In this document: positions 25,710 through 34,309 of the stretch, one piece after another | How the letters are laid out: the number at the start of each line of letters is the position of its first letter | Numbering within the stretch: position 1 is the first letter of the stretch | Assembly: GCA_965221635.1 (NCBI GenBank) | Contig: OZ244902.1 | Span: 1,302,001 to 1,366,000, forward strand | DNA length: 64,000 nt | From: JAAXHB01 sp965221635 | Lineage (GTDB): Bacteria > Actinomycetota > Acidimicrobiia > Acidimicrobiales > Aldehydirespiratoraceae | Direction of reading: 5' to 3' | Notes under the pieces: generated by a model | Told to the model about the DNA's origin: nothing | The model's database searches: none | The model's input: the letters and a program-made list of their open reading frames with translations, nothing else | Translations under genes and position numbers: made by a program

Positions 25710-26933
25710 TTACGGCTCTACCGGGACGGTGACGCTTCGGGTCATTCCCCAACTTGGGATCACCGAACTGTGCTTGCCGGGGCCGCCCACCACCATCACC
25801 TTGATGTTGTCGGGATGCTCGGTGATGCTCATCAGCTCGTGGTCACCCAGGGCGTGCTGCCATGGCGCCCAGGCCCTCGCCGCGAAAGCCTCACGCAGGT
25901 CGCCAACGCGCATCACTGCCCGTTGATGCACAAACAGGGCAACGTCGCGGCGTGTCCACCCGGCAGCCGCGCACGCCGCGGCGTGTTCGGGGCAGAGCAT
26001 CACGAAGTACTCACCGCTGCTGATCGGCGCGTTGTTCTGGCCGAGGCTGGTCATCGCTGAGGCCACCTTCTCAAGGATTGGCGCTGGTCGGGTGGCCTCC
26101 ATGTCGTGCACGTTGTGTGGCGCCTCGCCGCAATGCAGGGTCACCGCCGAGGTGGCCCGCACCCCCGCCGAGGCGGCGTACCCCTCCCAGGGAGAGGCGT
26201 CGATGTTCTCGGCCACGCAGTAGCTGTACTTGGCCGGCCCGCCCTGGGTGGAAGCGTCACCCTCGCCGGGCGCCGCGCCGGCCACGTGCATCAGGATCAA
26301 CCGCAACGCCCTGCCGGTGGCGGCATTGGCCCGGTTACCGGGGCCGAACGCGCCAACCGAAGAGTTGTAGTTGCCCGCACGGGCCGCTTCGCCGTGAACC
26401 ACCAGCAACGGGGCCACGCAATGAGTGGTGGCGTTCACACCCCGCAAGTTCAACTCGGGCACAGCCAGTGCCCTCACCGCCGACACCAACGCGGCCAGGT
26501 GCTCGGGCCCGCACCCTGCCAGCACCGCGTTCACCGCGATCACCCGCCGTGTGGCCTTCCCCGAGCGTGGCGGGAGCACCGCGATCACCTCGTCGGGATC
26601 CACCGGCCCCAACGCCGACAACATCTGCTCAACACGAGCCTCGGTGGGGGCCACCAGCGGCAACCCGTCACCCCAGCCGTGGGCGGCGTACACCTCCATC
26701 ACAGCCTCGGGGTCATCAGCGCCCACGTCGAGGATGTCCAGCCCTGAGGAATCTCCGGAGCTGCCGGAGTTTCGTTCCGCGTCGGAAGAAATCGGGCTGC
26801 CGGTGGCCGGGTCGAAGAACACCGGCTCACAGGTCGCCCCGTCGGTCACCTCGGGCACATCGGCCACTTCTTGCGGACCCTGCAAACCGCTACCGGACTC
26901 CAAGGGCTCGGCTCTGGACTTCACGCTTCCCAT
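25710..26933 (-). CDS. Conserved protein of unknown function
   Basis: A 407-aa protein with no signal peptide or transmembrane segment. The first ~80 residues are disordered. The rest has motif-like blocks: AHGWGDGLPLVAPTEARV, VNAVLAGCGPEHLAALV, GVNATTHCVAPLLVVHG, VGAFGPGNRANAATGRA, GPAKYSYCVAENIDASPWE and LHCGEAPHNVHD. I associate this pattern with uncharacterised proteins next to degradative operons but cannot name a reaction. Several conserved-looking Cys and His residues make an enzyme or metal site plausible. It shares an operon with the downstream SDR. Confidence 0.65.
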   Translation of the reverse strand: MGSVKSRAEPLESGSGLQGPQEVADVPEVTDGATCEPVFFDPATGSPISSDAERNSGSSGDSSGLDILDVGADDPEAVMEVYAAHGWGDGLPLVAPTEARVEQMLSALGPVDPDEVIAVLPPRSGKATRRVIAVNAVLAGCGPEHLAALVSAVRALAVPELNLRGVNATTHCVAPLLVVHGEAARAGNYNSSVGAFGPGNRANAATGRALRLILMHVAGAAPGEGDASTQGGPAKYSYCVAENIDASPWEGYAASAGVRATSAVTLHCGEAPHNVHDMEATRPAPILEKVASAMTSLGQNNAPISSGEYFVMLCPEHAAACAAAGWTRRDVALFVHQRAVMRVGDLREAFAARAWAPWQHALGDHELMSITEHPDNIKVMVVGGPGKHSSVIPSWGMTRSVTVPVEP

Positions 26934-27080
26934 TCTGCCCGACCTCGATCGGGGCGGTTGGCACCAACTCGACCCTTCCCCGTAGCCGGCCGGGCCAGGT
27001 GGTTCGGTGATGCGGTGGATCGGTTGGCCGATGGTGCTGTGACACTTCGTGCGCGTTGGGGGCGCGCGGGCCGCACCGCG

Positions 27081-27140
27081 GTGACGTGGGGGCCCTTAAT
27101 TTGGGGGCCGTTGACGTGGGGGCTGTTGATGTGGGGGTTA
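27081..27140. repeat. 15-bp tandem repeat, four copies
   Basis: Units at 27081, 27096, 27111 and 27126 follow the pattern TTGACGTGGGGGCTG with few changes. The last unit includes the stop codon of the minus-strand GDPD gene. Confidence 0.85.
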
Positions 27141-28508
27141 GTTGGCGGTTAGTGCTTCTACTGCCAGGGCTGGGCGGCCTGCGATCACTCCGTTCACTCC
27201 GCGGGCCAGCAGGTCTGCGTAGAAGTCGACGGTTTCCAGTTTGCCGGTGCCGCTCAGCCACACCCACATGTAGCGGTTCTCGGCCCGGATCTTGGCCACC
27301 AGTTCGGGGGTTACCACTTCCACGCCCTCGAAGGTCTCGGGTACTTGCAACACCCGGTAGACGGGGTCGAGCGGCGCGTCGGCCAGATACCAGCCCAACA
27401 TGTCGTTGTACCCGGGGCTCACCGCAACCCCCGGCGCCAGCTCCCGGAAGGCAGCGAGCACTTCGTCGTTGAACGATGCCACAACCACCGAGTCCTCACG
27501 GCCCAACTCGGCGATCTCCTCGGCCAACACTTGAGCCGCCGCCACCCCCGATGCGGGATCCTCCTCGCCGTCCGCGCCGCGTTGCAGTTTCACCTCCACG
27601 TCGAGCACGTGATCAGGGAACCTCAACGCCACCTCCGTGAACGTGGCAACCGAGAAGTCGTCGGGGCTGAAACCCTCTGGCGGTTCAACCATGCCGGTGC
27701 GCACGCCACGGAACACGTATTCCTCGTCGGGTCGCGTCTGGTCGCCCCAATGGCCCGCCACGAACCAGTAGGCATTGTCCAAGGCTTTGATCTCAGCGAG
27801 GGTGAGGTCGGCCACGTTGGCCTGCACTTCGGTGGTGCGGTCAACCGTGTCGTCGTGTTGCACGATCAGTTCACCATCGGCGGTGAGCATCACGTCCAGT
27901 TCCAAAATGTCCGCCCCGGCCAGCGCCGATTGCGTGTAGGCGTACAGCGTTGAATGCGGGTAGTCCTGGTCGCCGCCGGCGTGGGCGATCACCAACGGCC
28001 GCCCCAACTCAAGCAATCCCTGCAGCGTGGAGGCCTCAGGCGCCGGCACCACAGGCGGGGTGATGGCCTGCGGCGGGGGGTCGGCATGATCCTCGGTGCC
28101 GTCGGCAGGGGAACTCGCTTCGTCACCGGCGGCGGAAGCTTCATCGGCGTTAGTCGATTCGGGCGTCACGGTCTCGGCTTCGGCGCTGTCACCCGTGCCG
28201 GTGCTGTCACCCGTGCCGGCGGTGTCACCCGTGCCATCCGTGATGGGGGGAGACGTCGCCGTGTCGGCTTCGGTGTCCAACCCGGGTGCCGGGTCTGAGC
28301 CGTCTTCGGAATCTTCGGCAGACAGGGCCTCTGCACTCCCGGCTGGATCCTCGCCAGAGGCGGATTGGTTGGACGAGGAATCGGAGCCACCACAACCCGC
28401 AAACAGAGCAGCCACCGTGAAGATCACCCCCACCGTGAACCCGAGGCGCCGCCTCACGGAGTTCACGTCCACAGACTTGTGTGGTAAAGACATCTCGGCG
28501 CTGGTCAC
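27138..28508 (-). CDS. Lipoprotein glycerophosphodiester phosphodiesterase
   Basis: A 456-aa GDPD-fold enzyme expected to hydrolyse glycerophosphodiesters outside the membrane. A signal helix (GFTVGVIFTVAALFAGC) ends in a lipobox with Cys39. Residues 40-165 are an acidic Thr/Gly/Asp linker with TGTGDS repeats. The catalytic domain starts near 170 with VIAHAGGDQDYPHST, where family members have HRG. LELDVMLTADGELIVQHDD provides the metal-binding Glu/Asp and the second catalytic His. GVNGVIAGRPALAVE is the typical last strand. The start lies 46 bp after the TPP-enzyme stop, with a perfect 14-bp palindrome between. Confidence 0.87.
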   Translation of the reverse strand: MTSAEMSLPHKSVDVNSVRRRLGFTVGVIFTVAALFAGCGGSDSSSNQSASGEDPAGSAEALSAEDSEDGSDPAPGLDTEADTATSPPITDGTGDTAGTGDSTGTGDSAEAETVTPESTNADEASAAGDEASSPADGTEDHADPPPQAITPPVVPAPEASTLQGLLELGRPLVIAHAGGDQDYPHSTLYAYTQSALAGADILELDVMLTADGELIVQHDDTVDRTTEVQANVADLTLAEIKALDNAYWFVAGHWGDQTRPDEEYVFRGVRTGMVEPPEGFSPDDFSVATFTEVALRFPDHVLDVEVKLQRGADGEEDPASGVAAAQVLAEEIAELGREDSVVVASFNDEVLAAFRELAPGVAVSPGYNDMLGWYLADAPLDPVYRVLQVPETFEGVEVVTPELVAKIRAENRYMWVWLSGTGKLETVDFYADLLARGVNGVIAGRPALAVEALTAN

Positions 28509-28522
28509 GCCTCCAGTCTGCC

Positions 28523-28536
28523 GCGTGCCGGCACGC
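28523..28536. promoter_or_regulatory. Perfect 14-bp palindrome before GDPD gene
   Basis: GCGTGCCGGCACGC is a perfect palindrome in the short gap between the TPP-enzyme stop and the GDPD start. It could be an operator or a compact hairpin; position is the only support. Confidence 0.3.
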
Positions 28537-28554
28537 TCGGTTGCCGAAGATTGT

Positions 28555-30276
28555 TCAGGCGGTTACTGCCAGGGGGGCCAGGGCGTCTATGTCGGTTACC
28601 ACGTCTATCACTGTGGGCCGGGAGGCTTCGAGGGCTTGGTGCAAGGCGGGCACGAACTGGCGGGGATGCTCCACACGCAGTCCCAGTCCGCCGATCTGGT
28701 TGGTGATCGCCGCGAAGTCAACCATGGTGAACTTCCACAACTCCGAGGCGCCACGCTCGGTTTGAACACCGCCGTAAACACGGTCGAAGCCTCGTTTGGA
28801 CTGGTTGCCCGAGGCGTTGTTGTTCACCACAACCACCACGTTGATTCCCCATCGCACCGCGGTTTCGATCTCGGCGATGTGATACCAAAACCCGGAATCG
28901 CCGGTGAAGCACACCACCGGACGATCCGGCGCCGCGCATTTCGCACCGATGGCCGCGGGAAACGCCCAGCCCAGATGGCCCGCCGAACGCAGGTAGCTCT
29001 GCGACCCGGTCACGTCGAACATGCCGCCCATCCACATCCCGGCGTGGCCGGTGTCCACCACCACTATGGCGTCGCCGCCCAGGTTGGCCGACAACTCCGC
29101 GCACACCCGCTCGGGTCGGATCGGCACAGCGTCGGAGTTCATCTCGTCCGCGTGATCGTCGTACCAGCGGGCCACCTCACGCCCTGCCCGAGCCAACCAT
29201 TCCGCGCGGTCTTCACCGCCCCGAGAGGCACCTCCACCCGGCGCCCCTGCCCCTTCACACTGGGAAAGCATCAGCGTCAGCACCGCCTTGGCGTCGCCGC
29301 AGACGGCAACCGACGGCAGGTAGTTGCGGCCGAGTTCGGCGGGGTTGATGTCGATCTGAATGGTGGCAACCCCAACCGGCGGCGCCTGCCAGAAATGGGT
29401 GGCCATGCTTCCGGTGGACGTGCCAACGAAACACACCAAGTCCGCCGCGGCCACCACCCGGTTGGCGGAGCCACGCGAGTAGGTGCCCACCACGCCCACC
29501 GCCAAACGGTGACGCCCAGGGATCGAGTCCTTGCCGTTGAGGGTGGTGGCCACCGGAACCTGCAGCCGTTCGGCCAGCGCAACCAGTTCGGCTCCGGCCT
29601 GTGACCAGCGAACCCCACCCCCGGCCACGATCACCGGCCGGTCGGCCTCGGCGAGCAAGCGCACCGCCTGCTGCAACGGCGCAGGATCCGACGGCACGGG
29701 CCGATGCGGGGGCACCGCCGCGCCACCGGGGTCGATGTCGGGTGGGGTGTGGGTGGTTTCGGCGTCGATTTGGGCTTCGTTGCCGCGGAACTGCAGGTGT
29801 ACAGGGCCGGGCGTGTCGGCCACCGCCACACGAAACGCCTGGCGCACCATGTCGGCCACACGGTCGGGATGATCGACGGTGGCGTTCCATTTGGTGACCG
29901 GCTCAAAGGCCGGCATGTCGTCCACTTCCTGGTACACGTTGCGAAACTTGGTGAGCGGGTCGCGCCCCCCGGTGAACGCGATCACCGGCGCGTGGGCAAG
30001 GTGAGCGTCGCGCAGCCCGGCGCCAAGGTTGAGCGCGCCCACCACCTGGGCCATGCACACCCCCGGCCGGCGGGCAATCCGTGCGTACCCGTCGGCCATG
30101 TACGCCGCGGGCTTCTCGCCGTGGGGCCGAACCCGTTTGATGCCGGTGCGTCGTTCGATTTCCACCATGGTGTTGCGCAACACCGCCGGCACGTGAAACA
30201 CGTGGGTCACCTCGTAGGCGTCCAGCATCAGCGCCAACACCTCGCCCACGCCAAGACTGTCGCCCGAATCGGTCAT
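28555..30276 (-). CDS. Thiamine-diphosphate-dependent enzyme (acetolactate synthase/benzoylformate decarboxylase-like)
   Basis: A 573-aa TPP enzyme with the three-domain POX/ALS layout. The N-terminal PYR domain has RPHGEKPAAYMADGYAR with the catalytic Glu54. The central domain contains RPVIVAGGGVRWSQAG. The C-terminal PP domain has GDSGFWYHIAEIETA (GDS where GDG is usual) and VVVVNNNASGN, the Mg/TPP motif. ATG 30276 is chosen because GGAAGGAG lies 7 nt upstream; longer readings run into the promoter region. Substrate could be a 2-keto acid in the local catabolic pathway. Its divergent promoter carries operator site A (30401-30419). Confidence 0.88.
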   Translation of the reverse strand: MTDSGDSLGVGEVLALMLDAYEVTHVFHVPAVLRNTMVEIERRTGIKRVRPHGEKPAAYMADGYARIARRPGVCMAQVVGALNLGAGLRDAHLAHAPVIAFTGGRDPLTKFRNVYQEVDDMPAFEPVTKWNATVDHPDRVADMVRQAFRVAVADTPGPVHLQFRGNEAQIDAETTHTPPDIDPGGAAVPPHRPVPSDPAPLQQAVRLLAEADRPVIVAGGGVRWSQAGAELVALAERLQVPVATTLNGKDSIPGRHRLAVGVVGTYSRGSANRVVAAADLVCFVGTSTGSMATHFWQAPPVGVATIQIDINPAELGRNYLPSVAVCGDAKAVLTLMLSQCEGAGAPGGGASRGGEDRAEWLARAGREVARWYDDHADEMNSDAVPIRPERVCAELSANLGGDAIVVVDTGHAGMWMGGMFDVTGSQSYLRSAGHLGWAFPAAIGAKCAAPDRPVVCFTGDSGFWYHIAEIETAVRWGINVVVVVNNNASGNQSKRGFDRVYGGVQTERGASELWKFTMVDFAAITNQIGGLGLRVEHPRQFVPALHQALEASRPTVIDVVTDIDALAPLAVTA

Positions 30277-30295
30277 GGCCGGTCTCCTTCCACGT

Positions 30296-30367
30296 TCGCC
30301 CCTCCTGCCAAGGCCGCCTCTGCTGCCACGCCCGCCTGTCCTGCCACGCTCGCTTGTCCTCCCAGGC
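30296..30367. repeat. Degenerate 15-18-bp tandem repeat
   Basis: Several diverged units of CCTGCCACGCTCGCTTGT type sit just upstream of the TPP-enzyme ribosome-binding site, within its 5' untranslated region on the minus strand. Confidence 0.5.
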
Positions 30368-30400
30368 TCGGCGCAGCCGACCACCGGCCCCGGGGCACGG

Positions 30401-30419
30401 ATCATGCAACATATATGAT
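30401..30419. promoter_or_regulatory. 19-bp palindromic operator, site A
   Basis: ATCATGCAACATATATGAT lies in the divergent region between the TPP-enzyme gene (start 125 bp to the left) and the SDR gene (start 115 bp to the right). It matches sites B, C and D in length, arms and the preference for T/A at the centre. Confidence 0.75.
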
Positions 30420-30534
30420 TTCGCCGGGCACAGTGAGATCCTCGGTCGAATGCGTCGGTGGGCCCAACAAGGGCGACCTGAGTCCCACCAGCGGCGCTTC
30501 TCGGCTGACGCTCCAAACGTGAAGGCAGGACGAC

Positions 30535-31287
30535 TTGGGTTCAGTGGACTGGAACTTCACCCACCGGGTGGTGGCCGTGACGGGCTCGGCGTCGGGGGTT
30601 GGCGAAAAAGCCGTGGCCCGATTCGCGGCCGCCAAGGCCCAGGTGTACGCGCTGGACATCGACCCCCAACGTGGCGCCGAGGCCGCCACAACGGCAGGGG
30701 CCACGTTCGTCCAGTGTGACGTCACCAAGGATCGCCAGGTGGCAGCCGCGTTCGAGCGCATCCACAAAGAGGCGGGCCGTCTCGACGTGCTCGTGAACAA
30801 CGCCGGCGGGTTCTGGCATCAGCGCACCACCGAAACCCTCGAGGAGAGCGAGTGGGATCAAATCGTTGATCTCAACTTGAAGAGCGTGTACCTGTGCGCC
30901 CGCCACAGCATCGCACTGCTGCGCAAATCGGACGCCGGCCGGATCGTGAATGTGGCGTCCCTCACCGGCCAAACAGGCGGGTACACGTCGTCGCCTCCCT
31001 ACGCCGCCGCCAAAGCAGGGGTGCTGGCCCTCACCCGGGTGATGGCCGGAGAACTCGCCGCCCACAACATCACCGTGAACGCGCTGTCGCCAAGTGCGGT
31101 GATGACCGACCGGATATCCCACGTGCGAAGCGCCGCCGAGATCACCGCCACCGCCCAGTCCATTCCGTTGGGCCGTTACGCCACCCCCGACGAGATCGTG
31201 TCCTGGGTGATGTTCCTGGCAAGCAACGAATCGTCCTACATGACCGGCCAGGTGGTAAGCGTGAACGGCGGCCGCTTCATGGCCTAG
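30535..31287 (+). CDS. Short-chain dehydrogenase/reductase
   Basis: A 250-aa classical SDR with TGSASGVG (16-23), NNAG (88-91), Ser142 in NVASL, and Tyr156/Lys160 in YAAAK. The C-terminal YMTGQVVSVNGGRFMA is typical. The TTG start at 30535 is supported by GAAGGCAGGA just upstream; GTG 30544 has no ribosome-binding site. It reads away from operator site A and is followed by PhyH and aldehyde dehydrogenase genes on the same strand, consistent with oxidation of an alcohol intermediate. Confidence 0.9.
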   Translation: MGSVDWNFTHRVVAVTGSASGVGEKAVARFAAAKAQVYALDIDPQRGAEAATTAGATFVQCDVTKDRQVAAAFERIHKEAGRLDVLVNNAGGFWHQRTTETLEESEWDQIVDLNLKSVYLCARHSIALLRKSDAGRIVNVASLTGQTGGYTSSPPYAAAKAGVLALTRVMAGELAAHNITVNALSPSAVMTDRISHVRSAAEITATAQSIPLGRYATPDEIVSWVMFLASNESSYMTGQVVSVNGGRFMA

Positions 31288-31294
31288 CCACCCC

Positions 31295-31391
31295 GCCTCC
31301 GGCCACCAAGGCTGCGCTCGTTGAGACTGTTGCCACCGGCTACTGAGGCTGCGCCCGTTGAGACTGTCGCCTCCGGCCACCAAGGGTGCGG
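31295..31391. repeat. 37-bp tandem repeat, 2.6 copies
   Basis: Units at 31295-31331, 31332-31368 and a partial at 31369-31391 share CTGCGCTCGTTGAGACTGTT and similar flanks, directly after the SDR stop. Confidence 0.8.
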
Positions 31392-31453
31392 CCACGGCCA
31401 CGAGGCCGCGCGGGCAACGTGGCCGGATACCTGCCTCCGCCCACAACTCGGGA

Positions 31454-31472
31454 ATCATGCATAATGTATGAT
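31454..31472. promoter_or_regulatory. 19-bp palindromic operator, site B
   Basis: ATCATGCATAATGTATGAT lies in the spacer between the SDR and PhyH genes. It contains TATGAT at 31467-31472, which could act as the -10 box for the PhyH gene, so binding would overlap the promoter. Confidence 0.78.
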
Positions 31473-31570
31473 CCGGCCTCAGATGGCACACTCCAACCGC
31501 AATGCATCGCTGTGGGCGCCTGGCACCCACCGTGGGCACGGCCAGGCCGCCGACCCGTGAGCCACACGCG

Positions 31571-32500
31571 ATGATCGCAGACGCAGACGCCGCCCTTTGT
31601 CCCACACAAGTGGACCAGTACCGGCGCGACGGATATCTGGTGTTGCGTTCCGTGCTGGCCCCCAAAAGGGTGGGCGAACTGCAACAAGCCGCCGACGAGT
31701 TCGCCGAACGAGCCCGCGCGTTCACCGCGGACACACCCGAAATCGAACTCGACGACAAGCTCGCCCGCAACGGCGGCCCGCGCCTGATACGTCGAATCAA
31801 GAGCCCCCACCGTCATCATCAGGCGTTCGCCGATGCGCTCACCGATCCGGCAATGCTCGACTTGGCACAAGCCCTGATCGGGCCGAACATTCGCAGGCAT
31901 CACACCAAACTCAACGCCAAGCAACCCGGCGGATCCGGGCATGTGGAGTGGCACACGGACTGGGGCTACTACCCCCACACCAACGACGACCTTCTGGAGA
32001 TCGCCGTGGCCATCGACCCGTCAACCAAGGCCTCGGGATGCCTCAAGGTGCTGCCCGGTTCACATCTGGGCCCGGCGTTCGACCACACCGAAGACGGCAA
32101 ATTCGTGGGCGCCGTTGCGCCGGGCAGTTTCGACCCGTCCCAAACCGTGGCCCTGGAACTCGAACCGGGTGACGTTTCGGTTCATCACGTGCGCCTGTTG
32201 CACGGTTCGGGCCCGAACACCACCAACCGCCAGCGCCGCCTGTTGCTGCTCGGCTACGCCGCCGCGGATGCCTGGCCACTAATGGCTCAGCACCAACCCC
32301 ACGATTGGCCCGAATGGGACGAGCGCATGCTGCGAGGCCGGCCCAGCACCGAGGCACGCATGACGGCCTGCCCGGTGAGGGTGCCGCTGCCAAAGGCGGA
32401 GGCGCTTGGACTGTTCAGCATCCAACGCCAAATGCGACACTCCCATTTCGATCAACACCCACAGGCAGCCAACCCCCCAACCCGCCCCCACAGCCCATGA
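31571..32500 (+). CDS. Phytanoyl-CoA dioxygenase family (PhyH) Fe(II)/2-oxoglutarate oxygenase
   Basis: A 309-aa double-stranded beta-helix oxygenase that should hydroxylate a small substrate using O2 and 2-oxoglutarate. The iron-binding triad is visible as His128-x-Asp130 in EWHTDWGYY and His211 in RLLHGSGPN. Arg in NRQRRLLLL is placed to bind 2-oxoglutarate. CLKVLPGSHLGP is a family signature. ATG 31571 is preferred as it starts just before the conserved QYRRDGYLVLRSV; ATG 31502 in the same frame would add 23 residues. It is preceded by operator site B, and its stop overlaps the start of a truncated Gfo/Idh/MocA gene (ATGA). Confidence 0.88.
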   Translation: MIADADAALCPTQVDQYRRDGYLVLRSVLAPKRVGELQQAADEFAERARAFTADTPEIELDDKLARNGGPRLIRRIKSPHRHHQAFADALTDPAMLDLAQALIGPNIRRHHTKLNAKQPGGSGHVEWHTDWGYYPHTNDDLLEIAVAIDPSTKASGCLKVLPGSHLGPAFDHTEDGKFVGAVAPGSFDPSQTVALELEPGDVSVHHVRLLHGSGPNTTNRQRRLLLLGYAAADAWPLMAQHQPHDWPEWDERMLRGRPSTEARMTACPVRVPLPKAEALGLFSIQRQMRHSHFDQHPQAANPPTRPHSP

Positions 32501-32661
32501 AACCCAACCAAGCGGTGGGCGTGGCCGTGATCGGCGCAGGAAGGATCGGCCGCCACCGTGCGCGCCCGGCAGCAGCCCACACAAGACACGACCAAACGCG
32601 AACGGTCTCCGCCCACGAGGAGCACGAGGCCCACGAGGAGCCCGAGGAGCACGAAAGGTGA
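32497..32661 (+). pseudogene. N-terminal remnant of a Gfo/Idh/MocA oxidoreductase
   Basis: The ATG overlaps the PhyH stop as ATGA, a normal coupled start. The first residues, QAVGVAVIGAGRIGRHRA, are the Rossmann beta-alpha-beta start of Gfo/Idh/MocA dehydrogenases, as in the intact copies at 49959 and 51239. After about 25 residues homology is lost, and the frame runs into a repetitive His/Glu tail (HEEHEAHEEPEEHE) and stops after 54 codons. The remainder of the enzyme (about 320 aa) is missing; the aldehyde dehydrogenase gene follows at once. I read this as a deletion remnant. Confidence 0.65.
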
Positions 32662-32666
32662 GCAAG

Positions 32667-34157
32667 ATGATCCACACTGGAATGCTGATTGACGGGGTTG
32701 AGGCGCCTGCGGCAGGTGAAGCCACCCTGGACGTGATCAATCCGGCCACGGCGGAGGTGATCGGCACACAGGCCGACGCCACCGAGGCCGACGTGGACAG
32801 GGCCGTTCACAGCGCGGCGCAGGCGTTCGAATCGGGGGTGTGGCGCCACACCACCAGAGCGCATCGTGCGGCCACCCTCAACCGGCTGGCCGACCTGATC
32901 GACGCCGACCTGGAGCACTTGTTCCGCTTGGAGACGCTCAACAACGGGCGGCCAATCGCCGAAACACGCGCCCAGGTGTCGAGGCTGTCGGGCTGGTACC
33001 GCTACAACGCGGCGTTGCTTCAAGCCGAACGCACCAGCGTGGTGCCGATGCCGGGTCCCTACCACGCCTACACCACCAGGTTCCCGGTGGGGGTGGTGGG
33101 CATCTTGAGTTCGTTCAATCATCCGCTGATGATCACCTCCAAGAGCCTGGCCCCGGCGTTGGCCACCGGCAATTCGGTGGTGGTGAAGCCTTCGGAACTC
33201 ACCCCCTTCACCCCGAGGCGCCTCGGCGACCTGGCGTTGGAGGCGGGAGTGCCACCGGGCGTGCTCAACGTGGTCACCGGTGTGGGCAGCGTGGCCGGGG
33301 CTCGCCTGGCCGCTCATCCGGATGTGGGTCGGGTGGTGTTCACCGGCGGAACCCAGGCGGGGCGTTCGGTGGCGGTGGCCGCGGCGTCACGGTTCGCAGG
33401 GTTCACGGTGGAGCTAGGCGGCAAAACCCCGGTGCTGGTGTTCGACGATGTGGACGTGGACGTGGCAGCCAAAGGCGCCGCCTTCGGTGGTTTCATCGCA
33501 GCGGGCCAAACGTGCATTTGCGGCAGCCGCATCCTGGTGCATCGCAGCATCCACGACCAGTTCGTGGACGCCTTGGTGAGGATCGCCAAAGCCATCCGCA
33601 TAGGCGACCCCGGCCTGCCCGAAACCCAACTGGGCCCGGTGATCAGCGAAACCGCCCGCCGCCGGGTGGTGGACTTCATCAACTCGGGCGTGGCCCAGGG
33701 CGCCACCGTGGCTTGCGGCGGAGGGATCGCAACCGGTTCCGAGCTTGGCGACGGGTACTACGTGGAACCAACCGTGTTGCGTGACGTCACCAACAACATG
33801 GACTGTGCCCGTGAGGAGATCTTCGGCCCGGTGCTGGTGGTGATCGCCTTCGACGACGAAAACGAGGCGATCCGGCTCGCCAACGACTCCCCGTACGGTC
33901 TGGGATCCTCGATTTGGACATCGAACGTGGCCAGGGCGCACCGGGTGGCCGACCGCCTCGAGCACGGGATCGTGTGGGTCAACGACCATCACCGCCTGGA
34001 CCCGGCCCTCCCCTGGGGCGGGGTTCGCAACAGCGGCAGCGGCCGTGAGGGCGGTTGGGAATCCTTCGACGGATTCACCCACCTGCGGTCGGTAACCGTG
34101 CGCACCGCCGAAGGTCCGGTGGACTGGTACGGCGGCGACAACACCCGCCTCAACTAA
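32667..34157 (+). CDS. Aldehyde dehydrogenase (NAD(P)-dependent)
   Basis: A 496-aa member of the ALDH superfamily. It has FNHPLMITSKSLAPALATGN, the general-base Glu249 in VELGGKTP, nucleophile Cys283 in GQTCICGSR, and EEIFGPVLVV. The C-terminus (LPWGGVRNSGSGREGGWESF) matches the family. ATG 32667 is supported by AAAGGTGAG directly upstream; GTG 32658 is possible. It would oxidise an aldehyde produced by the neighbouring SDR/PhyH genes. It is the last intact catabolic gene before the giant-gene island. Confidence 0.93.
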   Translation: MIHTGMLIDGVEAPAAGEATLDVINPATAEVIGTQADATEADVDRAVHSAAQAFESGVWRHTTRAHRAATLNRLADLIDADLEHLFRLETLNNGRPIAETRAQVSRLSGWYRYNAALLQAERTSVVPMPGPYHAYTTRFPVGVVGILSSFNHPLMITSKSLAPALATGNSVVVKPSELTPFTPRRLGDLALEAGVPPGVLNVVTGVGSVAGARLAAHPDVGRVVFTGGTQAGRSVAVAAASRFAGFTVELGGKTPVLVFDDVDVDVAAKGAAFGGFIAAGQTCICGSRILVHRSIHDQFVDALVRIAKAIRIGDPGLPETQLGPVISETARRRVVDFINSGVAQGATVACGGGIATGSELGDGYYVEPTVLRDVTNNMDCAREEIFGPVLVVIAFDDENEAIRLANDSPYGLGSSIWTSNVARAHRVADRLEHGIVWVNDHHRLDPALPWGGVRNSGSGREGGWESFDGFTHLRSVTVRTAEGPVDWYGGDNTRLN

Positions 34158-34230
34158 GCACAACAGGCGCACAACCCCCGCAACCCCCGGCGGATTATCG
34201 CGGGCGACACAGCACCCACCGCGAATCGAC

Positions 34231-34259
34231 TTGCGCGGCCTGCGCCGAGGGGCCATACT
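34231..34259 (+). promoter_or_regulatory. Candidate promoter of first giant gene
   Basis: TTGCGC (34231-34236) and CATACT (34254-34259) are separated by 17 bp, 50 bp before the giant-gene start. A direct repeat CGGTCGTTTA occurs at 34264 and 34275, between the -10 box and the ribosome-binding site. Confidence 0.35.
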
Positions 34260-34309
34260 ACGCGGTCGTTTAACGGTCGTTTAGCGATCCCGAGCCGGGA
34301 GATGGTTTG

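Noticed and set aside
24717..26060. 447-codon plus-strand open frame starting at the AlbA_2 operator
   Set aside because: Antisense to a clear SDR and the conserved unknown gene; its start lies in the palindromic region and no motif is seen.
31502..31570. 23-residue N-terminal extension of the PhyH protein from ATG 31502
   Set aside because: The extension is not family-like and has no better ribosome-binding site than ATG 31571; kept as an alternative only.
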